A DNA stretch of 31,994 nucleotides from JARRJY01 sp037388705 (lineage in GTDB: Bacteria > Pseudomonadota > Gammaproteobacteria > UBA6429 > Thiohalophilaceae): NCBI GenBank assembly GCA_037388705.1, contig JARRJY010000029.1:1-31994 (forward strand), written 5' to 3'. The translations under genes and the position numbers were made by a program. Shown in pieces: positions 1-6,731 of the stretch (positions within the stretch are counted from its first letter, which is position 1; each line of letters begins with the position of its first letter). The notes beneath the pieces were generated by a model. It ran no database searches and had not been told where the DNA came from. It worked only from the letters and a program-made list of their open reading frames with translations.

Positions 1-70
1 TGGGTATGGCCTGGTATAGCAGCTTAACCTGTTCATCGCGAACTCTGCGGTCATCAGGAGTGTTCTTCAT
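1..70 (-). CDS. N-terminus of a probable membrane signalling protein (partial)
   Basis: The gene runs off the left edge; only about 23 N-terminal residues are visible, starting at the ATG complementary to 68-70. They read MKNTPDDRRVRDEQVKLLY followed by QAIP. A polar stretch leading into a motif like 'LLYxxxP' is, from memory, common at the start of gammaproteobacterial multi-pass sensors carrying GGDEF/EAL or histidine-kinase domains. It lies 58 bases downstream of a CheY-like gene on the same strand, so co-transcription is likely. The family assignment is inference; the reading frame is what is seen. Confidence 0.45.
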   Translation of the reverse strand, partial: MKNTPDDRRVRDEQVKLLYQAIP

Positions 71-128
71 TACCACAAGCCTGCTTTAGTACCAATGTTA
101 ACATCCAGCGTTGTGTCTATGACTCGAA

Positions 129-512
129 TCATTGTGCACTGTTCCATATCTTGCGGATGTTGTCAGCCAGGGTCATGGGTTCAAATGGTTTGGCGATGAC
201 ATCAATTGCCCCGCAGTTAAGTAATTCTTCAATCTCCTGCGGTTGTACCTTGGCGGTCATAAATATTGCCGGGATATCTTTAAGTTCAGGTAGTGTCCTT
301 AAATTTGCCAGTGCGCTTGGGCCATCCATCCCGGGCATCATAACATCCAGCAGAATTAACTGTGGATTAAACTCCGGGGCACCTTGCATAGCCTCTTGAC
401 CAGAACTGCATATCCTTACGTCGAACCCTCCAACGTCTTCAAGGGCAATCTGTGCAATCGCCTGGATATCCGGTTCATCCTCAATATATAAAATGCGGGA
501 AAGCTCCGTCAT
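129..512 (-). CDS. Single-domain response regulator (CheY-like receiver)
   Basis: A 127-residue stand-alone receiver domain with no output domain. The acidic pocket is E11/D12, the phospho-acceptor is D56 in LLDVMMPGMDG, the switch threonine is T86 in FMTAK and the conserved lysine is K108 in AKPFEP, so all catalytic receiver residues are present. Length is normal for a CheY/Spo0F-type protein. Such proteins relay phosphate or act by protein contact. The next gene downstream on the same strand (start at 70) looks like a membrane sensor, which fits a shared signalling operon. Its cognate kinase cannot be named from this window. Confidence 0.9.
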   Translation of the reverse strand: MTELSRILYIEDEPDIQAIAQIALEDVGGFDVRICSSGQEAMQGAPEFNPQLILLDVMMPGMDGPSALANLRTLPELKDIPAIFMTAKVQPQEIEELLNCGAIDVIAKPFEPMTLADNIRKIWNSAQ

Positions 513-812
513 ACCTGTTCTCTTTATTATTATGTCGGCTCGTCTGTGACTGGTGAAATTAATTCATAATCACTAAAGCGCATGTACTTTATACTTGTTA
601 GTTGTTCCGTATAACATATAGTCAACAATGATATGTAAGACCTGTTAAGTAAGCATAGTAAAATTATCGGTTATGCACGGTATTTATTTAGCAATGCCGG
701 CCACAGCTAATGCTCATTATCCGTACTTTTCATAGTATTAAAGTTTGCCCATGCCTGTTAACAGTCGTCGCGGTTAAATAAATTACCTTCAGAATAAATT
801 TTACGCAGGCCT
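513..812. other. Intergenic region upstream of the response regulator
   Basis: AT-rich spacer of about 300 bases between the response-regulator start and the terminator of the protease gene. It must hold the promoter of the minus-strand response regulator; a modest ribosome-binding sequence (AGAGAACAGG on the minus strand) sits just before its ATG. I see no convincing ORF, RNA gene or strong palindrome here. Confidence 0.5.
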
Positions 813-839
813 AAAAAAACGGCCCGATGAGGCCGTTTT
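813..839 (-). terminator. Rho-independent terminator of the Do-type protease gene
   Basis: Perfect stem AAAACGGCC / GGCCGTTTT (816-824 and 831-839) with a six-base loop. On the minus strand it is followed by seven T (complement of 813-819). It lies 25 bases beyond the protease stop codon. The plus-strand side also ends in TTTT, so it may work in both directions. Confidence 0.85.
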
Positions 840-863
840 GTGTGACTGGTTTGTTTACAAGGG

Positions 864-2231
864 TTATTGCAGGTAGAGGAACAAGGCCCCATTGCCGCGA
901 CGGATATTCAGCAGCAGCGCCTCGCTATTCTTGACAGCCTGTTTGAGTTCCATGAGGTTGCGCACATCCTTGCGATTGGCTGAAACAATGACATCGCCTT
1001 TTCGTAACCCGGCGCGCCATGCGGGGCTACCGGCTTCCACCTCGGTAACGATGACACCTTTAATTTTTCCATAAAGGCGTGAGCCCTGTTCAATATCGGC
1101 AAAACGTGCACCTTGCAGCTGGTTATTTAATTTGTCGCCGCTTTGCTGGCTTAACTTCGGTTCTTCAATGCGAGCAGTCAGGGTGCGTTGCTTGCCATCG
1201 CGTTGCACTCTCAGCTTGACCGTTTCACCCACACGTAACAGGCCGATGGTGTTACGCAGGGTACCGGCATCTTTAACGTGTTTGCCATTAATGTGGGTAA
1301 CAATATCACCCGCCTTGAGACCTGCTTTATCCGCTGCGGAATTTTCAATAACCTGGGTGATGACTGCTCCACGACGGTTTTTCAGGCTGAAGGCCTTGGC
1401 CAGTTGCGGTGTCAGGTCCTGTGCCTCGGCACCCAGGCGGCCACGTTTAACTTCACCATGGGCAACCAGTTGCTGCATGATGTCGTTAACCATATTAATA
1501 GGAATCGAAAAACCGATACCGATGTTGCCACCGCTCTTTGAAAAGATGGCGGTATTGATACCAATCAGTTCGCCGTTAAGATTAACCAGCGCACCGCCGG
1601 AGTTACCCGGGTTAATTGATGCATCGGTCTGGATAAAATCTTCATAGCCTTCAATACCCAGGCCACTTCGCCCCAGCGCACTGACAATACCGGATGTGAC
1701 TGTCTGGCCAAGGCCAAACGGGTTACCGATAGCGATAGCAAAATCACCGACGCGGAGTTCGTCAGAATTACCAAGAGGCACCGCGGTTAAGTTTTTTGCT
1801 TCAACTTTAACGACGGCCACATCGGTTTCAGGATCAGTTCCAATTAACCTGGCCTTGTAACTTTCACCATTATTCAGGGTTACGGTGATTTCATCGGATT
1901 TATCAATCACATGGTTGTTGGTGATGATATAGCCATTTTTGGCATCAACCACGACACCCGAGCCCAAGCTTTGGGTCTGGCGTTTGCGTGGCTGGTCGGG
2001 AATATCAAAAAAGCGGCGAAAGAAGGGATCAGCAAATAAAGGATTTTCCTGCATGCTAACCTGGCCGCGCGTGGAAATGTTCACCACTGCCGGGGTTACT
2101 TTTTCCAGCATCGGTGCCAGTGTCGGTAATTTTTCACCCTGGCTATCAAAGAAAGGTAAAGCTGCCTGGGTATTAAAACTGATTAGAGTAAAAATGAAGG
2201 TAAATAGTACAATAAAACGTGTTTTCAACAT
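864..2231 (-). CDS. degQ: Periplasmic Do-family serine endoprotease (DegQ/DegP type)
   Basis: 455-residue HtrA-family protease for quality control of periplasmic proteins. A signal peptide covers about residues 1-24 (hydrophobic core, cleavage near TQAA). The trypsin-like domain has the full triad: H107 in IITNNHVI, D137 in ETDVAVV and S211 in INPGNSGGAL. Two PDZ domains follow, around 265-345 and 375-450. There is no long Q-linker after the signal peptide, and the protein ends soon after PDZ2, so DegQ is the better name, although DegP/MucD is possible. It is transcribed alone, with a sigma-E-like promoter upstream (2281-2307) and a terminator downstream, as expected for an envelope-stress gene. 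Confidence 0.93.
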   Translation of the reverse strand: MLKTRFIVLFTFIFTLISFNTQAALPFFDSQGEKLPTLAPMLEKVTPAVVNISTRGQVSMQENPLFADPFFRRFFDIPDQPRKRQTQSLGSGVVVDAKNGYIITNNHVIDKSDEITVTLNNGESYKARLIGTDPETDVAVVKVEAKNLTAVPLGNSDELRVGDFAIAIGNPFGLGQTVTSGIVSALGRSGLGIEGYEDFIQTDASINPGNSGGALVNLNGELIGINTAIFSKSGGNIGIGFSIPINMVNDIMQQLVAHGEVKRGRLGAEAQDLTPQLAKAFSLKNRRGAVITQVIENSAADKAGLKAGDIVTHINGKHVKDAGTLRNTIGLLRVGETVKLRVQRDGKQRTLTARIEEPKLSQQSGDKLNNQLQGARFADIEQGSRLYGKIKGVIVTEVEAGSPAWRAGLRKGDVIVSANRKDVRNLMELKQAVKNSEALLLNIRRGNGALFLYLQ

Positions 2232-2280
2232 GAACGGTTAGCTCCGACCTGAATCTTTTTATTTTAAAAAATGTAAAGCT

Positions 2281-2307
2281 ATAGACAGGAGGTCTGGAAA
2301 AAGTTCC
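2281..2307 (-). promoter_or_regulatory. Sigma-E-like promoter of the Do-type protease
   Basis: On the minus strand the sequence reads GGAACTT (complement of 2301-2307), then 14 bases, then GTCTAT (complement of 2281-2286). GGAACTT is the canonical -35 of RpoE/AlgU promoters, and GTCTAT is close to the usual GTCTAA/GTCAAA -10. The inferred start is roughly 40 bases before the ATG at 2231. E. coli degP and Pseudomonas mucD are known sigma-E/AlgU targets, so motif and gene agree. No transcript evidence is available here. Confidence 0.55.
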
Positions 2308-2333
2308 TTGGCATTTCAAATTAAACGGGGGAT

Positions 2334-2381
2334 AAAAAATTACCCAACGCATACCAGGAAGAGGAAGTATGCATTGGGTAA
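2334..2381 (-). terminator. Rho-independent terminator of hsp20
   Basis: Fifteen-base arms, 2340-2354 and 2367-2381 (TTACCCAACGCATAC against GTATGCATTGGGTAA), with one mismatch that can wobble-pair and a 12-base loop. On the minus strand the stem is followed by six T (complement of 2334-2339). It begins 18 bases beyond the hsp20 stop codon and separates hsp20 from the protease promoter. Confidence 0.85.
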
Positions 2382-2398
2382 CCGGGGGTTACGGGTGA

Positions 2399-2839
2399 TT
2401 AACTTTCAACGCTAATCTTGCGAGCCGGTGCCTTTTCCTGCTTGGGAATGGTAATTTCCAGTACACCGTTTTTGCTCTTGGCGTTAATCTTGTCAGCATC
2501 GGCAGAATCCGGAAGGCTGAAGCGGCGGTAAAATGATCCCCACTGGCGCTCAACACGTTTGTAACCTTCTTTTTCTTCCTTGGATTCTGACTTGCGTTCA
2601 CCTTTAATGGTTAACAGGCCATTTTCCATGTGGACCTCGATATCCTTGGGATCAACACCAGGAATGTCGGCATGGATTTCAAAGGCACTATCCGTTTCCT
2701 TAATATCCACTGCAGGAACCCAGTCACTGGTGGCAATCGCACTGTTTTCTTCGCCTTGAGCAGGTGCCTTGAACATACTGTCCATCTCGCGGCGCAGTTG
2801 GTTCAGCATGCTCCAGGGTTCATATCTTACAAGTGTCAT
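2399..2839 (-). CDS. Small heat-shock protein, Hsp20 / alpha-crystallin family
   Basis: 146-residue ATP-independent holdase chaperone that binds unfolding proteins in the cytoplasm. The N-terminus (MTLVRYEPWSMLNQLRREMD) is typical of class A bacterial Hsp20 proteins. The alpha-crystallin domain spans about 40-135, with the conserved DIPGVDPKDIEV strand region and the NGVLEITIPK motif near its end. A short C-terminal tail contains ISV, matching the I-x-I/V anchor used in oligomer assembly. A strong ribosome-binding site (AAGGAG) precedes the ATG. It is a single gene with a sigma-32-type promoter and its own terminator. Confidence 0.95.
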   Translation of the reverse strand: MTLVRYEPWSMLNQLRREMDSMFKAPAQGEENSAIATSDWVPAVDIKETDSAFEIHADIPGVDPKDIEVHMENGLLTIKGERKSESKEEKEGYKRVERQWGSFYRRFSLPDSADADKINAKSKNGVLEITIPKQEKAPARKISVES

Positions 2840-2904
2840 GTTCCTTCTCCTTATTCAATTCATTTACCACTTGCCAGTGCCTGGCCAGTAGTGCTTGTCT
2901 AGTT

Positions 2905-2933
2905 ATATGGGAACAAAGTTTTTATGTTTCAAG
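2905..2933 (-). promoter_or_regulatory. Sigma-32 (heat-shock) promoter of hsp20
   Basis: The minus strand reads CTTGAAA (complement of 2927-2933), a 15-base spacer, then CCCATAT (complement of 2905-2911). This agrees almost exactly with the RpoH consensus CTTGAAA-N13-15-CCCATNT. It lies about 65 bases before the hsp20 ATG, and Hsp20 genes are classic RpoH targets in gammaproteobacteria. Confidence 0.85.
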
Positions 2934-2960
2934 AATACAAACAGAATCAATTTAATAGCT

Positions 2961-2974
2961 TTGACACAGATCAA
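2961..2974. promoter_or_regulatory. FNR/Anr-like box
   Basis: TTGACACAGATCAA matches the FNR/Anr palindrome TTGAT-N4-ATCAA with one mismatch. It sits between hsp20 and nrdJa. A class II ribonucleotide reductase works without oxygen, so oxygen-responsive control of nrdJ would make sense, but the site is about 350 bases before the nrdJa start and no matching promoter is obvious at class I or II spacing. Confidence 0.45.
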
Positions 2975-3054
2975 TTTGGCTTGTTTGTCACCAAACCGGG
3001 GGCGTGTGAGTACTTACTCACCTAGAAACCGGCTGAAATACTGGACTATTAATA

Positions 3055-3070
3055 ACACTATATATTGTGT
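3055..3070. promoter_or_regulatory. NrdR box
   Basis: ACACTATATATTGTGT fits every position of the published NrdR consensus acaCwAtATaTwGtgt. NrdR is the Zn-ribbon/ATP-cone repressor of ribonucleotide reductase operons, and the site lies upstream of nrdJa. NrdR normally binds two boxes about 31-32 bases apart centre to centre; no second strong box occurs at that distance. Confidence 0.8.
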
Positions 3071-3163
3071 AACAGTGGAATTTTGGTAAGGTAATATAAG
3101 CCATAAAATGAATATTACAGGTTGTTGACAGATCTTATCGATAGTCATAACCTTGCTGTCGAA

Positions 3164-3179
3164 CTACAACATATAGTGG
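3164..3179. promoter_or_regulatory. Possible second, degenerate NrdR box
   Basis: CTACAACATATAGTGG matches 12 of 16 positions of the NrdR consensus, keeping most of the strongly conserved ones. Its centre is 109 bases from that of the first box, not the usual 31-32. A half-site ACACAATAT follows at 3193-3201. It may be a genuine weak site or chance in AT-rich sequence. Confidence 0.35.
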
Positions 3180-3323
3180 TCATGGCAAAACAACACAATA
3201 TCGCCCCTGGCTGCATGTAATCAGGTAGTTTCACACCGGCTTTTCCCCCTATAAACCGGTGTCAAAACAGCTATAACTTAAGAATGAAAAAGTACCAGTT
3301 TACAACGGGAGGAAATAACATCC

Positions 3324-5474
3324 ATGAGCGTCCATCTGAAGGAAGTCAAAATGAATGATGCTGCCGCCATCACCTACCAGCAAGCATCACTGGATATCTG
3401 GGACAAGAAGTATCGCCTGAAAACCAAAGACGGTGAAAATGTTGACCAGAGCATGGATGATACCTACTCACGGGTTGCCAAAGCACTTGCCGAAGTAGAA
3501 GACAAAGACAAGCAAAAAGAATGGCACGAAAAATTTCTCTGGGCATTACGCCATGGTGCCATCCCGGCCGGGCGCATTACTTCCAATGCCGGTGCCCAGG
3601 AACATAAACCCGCGACCTCGACCATCAACTGTACCGTGTCAGGTATCGTGCACGATTCCATGGATGACATCCTGGATAAAGTGCATGAAGCCGGCCTTAC
3701 CCTGAAAGCCGGTTGCGGTATTGGTTACGAATTTTCTACCCTGCGTCCCAAGGGTGCCTATGTGTCTGGCGCGGGTGCTTATACCTCCGGCCCACTGTCG
3801 TTCATGGATATCTACGACAAGATGTGTTTCACCGTGTCTTCTGCCGGTGGCCGCCGCGGTGCACAAATGGCTACCTTTGATGTAGGCCACCCTGACGTGA
3901 TGGATTTCATTCGCGCCAAGCGTGAAGATGGTCGCCTGCGCCAGTTCAACCTGTCACTGCTGGTTACTGATGAGTTCATGAAAGCCGTGGAAACCAGGGG
4001 CGACTGGAAACTGGCTTTCCCGGTTACTGAAAAAGAAGTGGAAACCGACAAGCTGGATTTAAAAGATGAGTCACAGATCATCTGGCGTGAATGGCCGGTG
4101 AAAAACAAGTACGTGACCAACAAGCAGGGCCTGGTGGCATGCAAGGTGTACAAAACCATCAAGGCAGCACACCTGTGGGACATGATTATGTCATCAACCT
4201 ACGACTTTGCCGAACCCGGCTTTATTCTTATAGATAAAGTTAACGAAATGAACAACAACTGGTTCTGCGAAAACATTCGCGCCACCAACCCCTGCGGTGA
4301 ACAGCCGTTACCACCCTACGGTTCATGCCTGCTGGGCTCGGTTAACCTCACCAAGTTCGTACGCGATCCATTTACCGATAATGCCGTGTTCGACTGGGAT
4401 GAATTCAACAAGGTGGTCGCAATCTTTACCCGCATGCTGGATAACGTGGTGGAAATTAACGGCCTGCCACTGGAAGGACAACGTGATGAAATCATGAACA
4501 AGCGTCGTCACGGCATGGGCTTCCTTGGCCTGGGTTCCACCCTGACCATGCTGAAAATGAAATACGGTGATGCCAACTCCGTTGAGTTCACCGAGCGTGT
4601 TGCCAGGGAACTGGCCATCACCGGCTGGAAAACTGGCCTGGAACTGGCGAAAGAAAAAGGCCCGGCACCGGTACTCGAGCAGGAGTTCAAAGTCACCGCT
4701 GACATGCTGCGCAAGCGTCCGGAAATGAAACGCGACGGTTACAAGGCGGGCCAGAAAGTAAAAGGCAAGGTACTGCACGCCAGGTACAGCCGCTACATGC
4801 AACAGGTTGCCAATGATGCCCCTGAACTGGTTAACGAACTGGCCGAAGTGGGTTCACGTTTTACCCATCATTCTTCTATTGCGCCCACCGGTACCATTTC
4901 ACTGTCGCTGGCCAACAACGCCAGTAATGGTATCGAACCATCGTTTGCCCATCACTACTCGCGTAACGTGATCCGTGAAGGCAAGAAGACCAAGGAAAAA
5001 GTCGACGTATACTCGTTTGAACTACTGGCTTACCGTGAACTGGTGAACAAGAAGGCCATGCCTTACGCACAGGATGCCGATGCGCGTTTACCGGATTACT
5101 TCATCACTGCCGAAGACATCAATCCAAAAGAGCACGTGGATATCCAGGCCGCGGCACAGAAGTGGGTCGACTCATCCATTTCCAAAACCGCCAACGTACC
5201 AACCGATTACCCGTTTGAAGACTTCAAGAATATATATACCTATGCCTACGAGCAGGGTCTTAAGGGTTGCACCACCTTCCGCTTCAACCCGGAAGCCTTC
5301 CAGGGCGTACTGGTGAAAGAGCAGGACCTGGAAAACACCACCTACCGCTTCAAGCTGGATGATGGTGAAGTGGTCGAAGTGAAAGGTAACGAAGAGATCG
5401 AGTATGACGGTGAAACGCATACTGCCGCCAACTTGTACGACGCCCTCAAGGAAGGGTATTACGGCAAGTTCTAA
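3324..5474 (+). CDS. nrdJa: Adenosylcobalamin-dependent (class II) ribonucleotide reductase, catalytic subunit NrdJa
   Basis: 716-residue catalytic part of a B12-dependent reductase that makes deoxyribonucleotides with or without oxygen. Active-site residues are visible: N322, C324 and E326 in TNPCGEQPLPPYGSC, with C324 the thiyl-radical cysteine, and C103 (STINCTVSG) with C335 as the redox pair. The C324-C335 spacing of 11 equals that of C408-C419 in the Lactobacillus enzyme. The C-terminal shuttle-cysteine region is missing and is encoded by the next gene, the split arrangement known as NrdJa/NrdJb in Pseudomonas aeruginosa. The ATG at 3324 has GGGAGGA 10 bases upstream; the in-frame ATG at 3351 (preceded by AAGGAAG) is an alternative. 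Confidence 0.95.
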   Translation: MSVHLKEVKMNDAAAITYQQASLDIWDKKYRLKTKDGENVDQSMDDTYSRVAKALAEVEDKDKQKEWHEKFLWALRHGAIPAGRITSNAGAQEHKPATSTINCTVSGIVHDSMDDILDKVHEAGLTLKAGCGIGYEFSTLRPKGAYVSGAGAYTSGPLSFMDIYDKMCFTVSSAGGRRGAQMATFDVGHPDVMDFIRAKREDGRLRQFNLSLLVTDEFMKAVETRGDWKLAFPVTEKEVETDKLDLKDESQIIWREWPVKNKYVTNKQGLVACKVYKTIKAAHLWDMIMSSTYDFAEPGFILIDKVNEMNNNWFCENIRATNPCGEQPLPPYGSCLLGSVNLTKFVRDPFTDNAVFDWDEFNKVVAIFTRMLDNVVEINGLPLEGQRDEIMNKRRHGMGFLGLGSTLTMLKMKYGDANSVEFTERVARELAITGWKTGLELAKEKGPAPVLEQEFKVTADMLRKRPEMKRDGYKAGQKVKGKVLHARYSRYMQQVANDAPELVNELAEVGSRFTHHSSIAPTGTISLSLANNASNGIEPSFAHHYSRNVIREGKKTKEKVDVYSFELLAYRELVNKKAMPYAQDADARLPDYFITAEDINPKEHVDIQAAAQKWVDSSISKTANVPTDYPFEDFKNIYTYAYEQGLKGCTTFRFNPEAFQGVLVKEQDLENTTYRFKLDDGEVVEVKGNEEIEYDGETHTAANLYDALKEGYYGKF

Positions 5475-5501
5475 AAAAACGTTATAGCAAACATGAAAAA
5501 C

Positions 5502-5517
5502 GCCACGCGAACGTGGC
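5502..5517 (+). other. Intercistronic hairpin between nrdJa and nrdJb
   Basis: Perfect six-base stem GCCACG / CGTGGC around a CGAA tetraloop in the 76-base gap between the two reductase genes. No T-run follows, so it is not a typical terminator. It could stabilise or delimit mRNA ends and tune the ratio of the two subunits; that role is inference. Confidence 0.5.
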
Positions 5518-5550
5518 ATGATAAAAAGAATACGCGGGGAGAGAAAAACC

Positions 5551-6255
5551 ATGGCTATCAAGATTGATCACAAAATTGTAGGTTTTGAGGTCGCCAAAGA
5601 AGACGCAGATGACCAGGCTGCCGAAGCAGCACTACAGGCCGAGCAGGCGGAAGAAACCAATGTTGTGCAAATGCACGAGAAGCTGGAACGCCCGGAGATG
5701 CTGCTGGGTTCGACTTATAAAGTGAAAACCCCGTTATCCGAACACGCCCTGTACATCACCATAAACGATGTCATTCTCAATGCCGGCACCGAGCATGAAC
5801 TGCGTCGTCCATATGAAATTTTTATCAACTCCAAGAACATGGATCACTTCCAGTGGATCGTCGCCTTAACAAGAATCATCTCGGCGGTGTTCCGTAAAGG
5901 CGGCGACATCACCTTCCTGGTCGACGAACTGCGCTCGGTATTCGATCCACGCGGTGGTTACTTCAAGAAAGGCGGCAAGTACATGCCATCTCTGGTCGCC
6001 GAAATTGGTGATGCCATCGAATGTCACCTGCGCATGATCGGCATGTTGAAAAGCGATGACCTGGACGAACACCAGAAAAAACTGATTGAAGAAAAACGTG
6101 CCGCTTATGAAGGTACCGTGAAACAGGCTGAAGATAACTCGCCCAGCGATTTTCCGGATGGTGCACAGCTTTGTGCCAAGTGCAGCACGAAAGCCGTGAT
6201 CAAGATGGATGGGTGTATGACGTGTTTGAACTGCGGCGATTCCAAGTGCGGCTGA
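5551..6255 (+). CDS. nrdJb: Class II ribonucleotide reductase, C-terminal subunit NrdJb
   Basis: 234-residue separate C-terminal portion of the B12-dependent reductase. The middle part (about 55-170) matches the TSCPD-type domain of class II enzymes, including the LRRPYEIFINSKN and FDPRGGYFKKGGKY segments. The end is Cys-rich: CAKC near residue 208, then CMTCLNC and finally SKCG. It thus carries the zinc-ribbon-like and redox-shuttle cysteines that NrdJa lacks. A frame-compatible ATG at 5518 exists, but the ATG at 5551 has a strong GGGGAGAG ribosome-binding site and matches the expected start MAIKI. Both proteins are needed for activity in Pseudomonas; the same is inferred here. Confidence 0.92.
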   Translation: MAIKIDHKIVGFEVAKEDADDQAAEAALQAEQAEETNVVQMHEKLERPEMLLGSTYKVKTPLSEHALYITINDVILNAGTEHELRRPYEIFINSKNMDHFQWIVALTRIISAVFRKGGDITFLVDELRSVFDPRGGYFKKGGKYMPSLVAEIGDAIECHLRMIGMLKSDDLDEHQKKLIEEKRAAYEGTVKQAEDNSPSDFPDGAQLCAKCSTKAVIKMDGCMTCLNCGDSKCG

Positions 6256-6258
6256 TCT

Positions 6259-6377
6259 GCTGCGTATGAAGCACGATCGCTGCGTTGTCGATTCGTTCTG
6301 CGTGTGCTCACTTAGTTAATCTAAGCTGCGCTACTCGAACGAATCACGCCTTGCGCTAGCACTTCATACTGTGCAGC
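6259..6377. repeat. Large imperfect palindrome (REP/MITE-like, possible dispersed repeat)
   Basis: A 119-base interrupted inverted repeat starting 4 bases after the nrdJb stop. Nested paired arms: GCTGC (6259-6263) with GCAGC (6373-6377); GTATGAAG (6264-6271) with CTTCATAC (6362-6369); GATTCGTTC (6290-6298) with GAACGAATC (6337-6345); and the apex CTTAG-TTAAT-CTAAG (6311-6325). It has no coding capacity. The layout resembles palindromic intergenic repeats of gammaproteobacterial genomes, but only one copy is present in this window, so its dispersed nature is untested. Confidence 0.7.
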
Positions 6378-6443
6378 TCCAGAGCGTTACGCAACAAGTT
6401 ATAACAACTAAGAACCAAATAGCCCGACAGGGTAAACTAGATT

Positions 6444-6468
6444 AAGGCGGCCTTGTGTCGCCTTTTTT
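6444..6468 (+). terminator. Rho-independent terminator of nrdJb
   Basis: Stem AAGGCG (6444-6449) with CGCCTT (6459-6464), nine-base loop, ending in a run of six T (6463-6468). It lies between the palindromic repeat and the next gene. Confidence 0.75.
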
Positions 6469-6488
6469 ATTAATTAGAATAATATTCT

Positions 6489-6722
6489 ATGATTTCAAAA
6501 CACGAAACCAAGCTCTGCCCCCGTTGTAATGCCTCGTTTGAATGCAAGTCCGGTTCGATCCTGTTGTGCCAGTGCCAGACGGTGGTGTTAAGCGCGGAGC
6601 AGCTGGAGTACATTAATTTTCAATATGATGATTGTTTGTGTGCGAAGTGCTTGCTGGCGGTGCGTGATGAGTACAGCCAGCAACAACATGCGGCCAGGTT
6701 AAGGAAAATTTCTGGTCGTTAG
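6489..6722 (+). CDS. Cysteine-rich CWC family protein
   Basis: 77-residue soluble protein dominated by cysteine pairs: CPRC near residues 10-13, a further Cys at about 19, CQC near 27-29 and CAKC near 51-54. This pattern fits the small Cys-rich CWC family of proteobacteria, likely a metal-binding (zinc) fold; no enzymatic function is known to me. It starts 20 bases after a terminator, so it is probably transcribed from its own promoter, and it is convergent with the TPR gene (9 bases between stops). Confidence 0.7.
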   Translation: MISKHETKLCPRCNASFECKSGSILLCQCQTVVLSAEQLEYINFQYDDCLCAKCLLAVRDEYSQQQHAARLRKISGR

Positions 6723-6731
6723 TTTTTTATC

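Larger units (their letters stand above)
2840..3323. other. Divergent regulatory region hsp20 / nrdJa
   Basis: A 484-base non-coding stretch. It holds the sigma-32 promoter of hsp20 (2905-2933), an FNR/Anr-like box (2961-2974), a near-perfect NrdR box (3055-3070), a weaker NrdR-like site (3164-3179), an NrdR-like half-site ACACAATAT (3193-3201), a TTGACA hexamer at 3125-3130 without a clear -10, and a hairpin ACACCGG/CCGGTGT (3233-3239 and 3256-3262). I saw no cobalamin-riboswitch B12 box. The short plus-strand ORF here (2895-3089) overlaps these sites and looks non-coding. Confidence 0.6.

Noticed and set aside
1132..1647. 171-residue plus-strand ORF inside the protease gene
   Set aside because: Antisense shadow; composition (Leu/Ser/Arg/Pro-rich) typical of non-coding frames opposite a real gene.
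2895..3089. 64-residue plus-strand ORF in the hsp20-nrdJa region
   Set aside because: It overlaps the sigma-32 promoter, FNR-like and NrdR sites and has no ribosome-binding site or recognisable protein character.
3071..3323. Possible cobalamin riboswitch in the nrdJa leader
   Set aside because: The leader is long enough, and B12 is the cofactor, but I see no B12 box or matching multi-stem layout, only one seven-base hairpin (3233-3262).
4323..4802. 159-residue minus-strand ORF inside nrdJa
   Set aside because: It is a shadow of the strongly conserved reductase frame with no features of its own.
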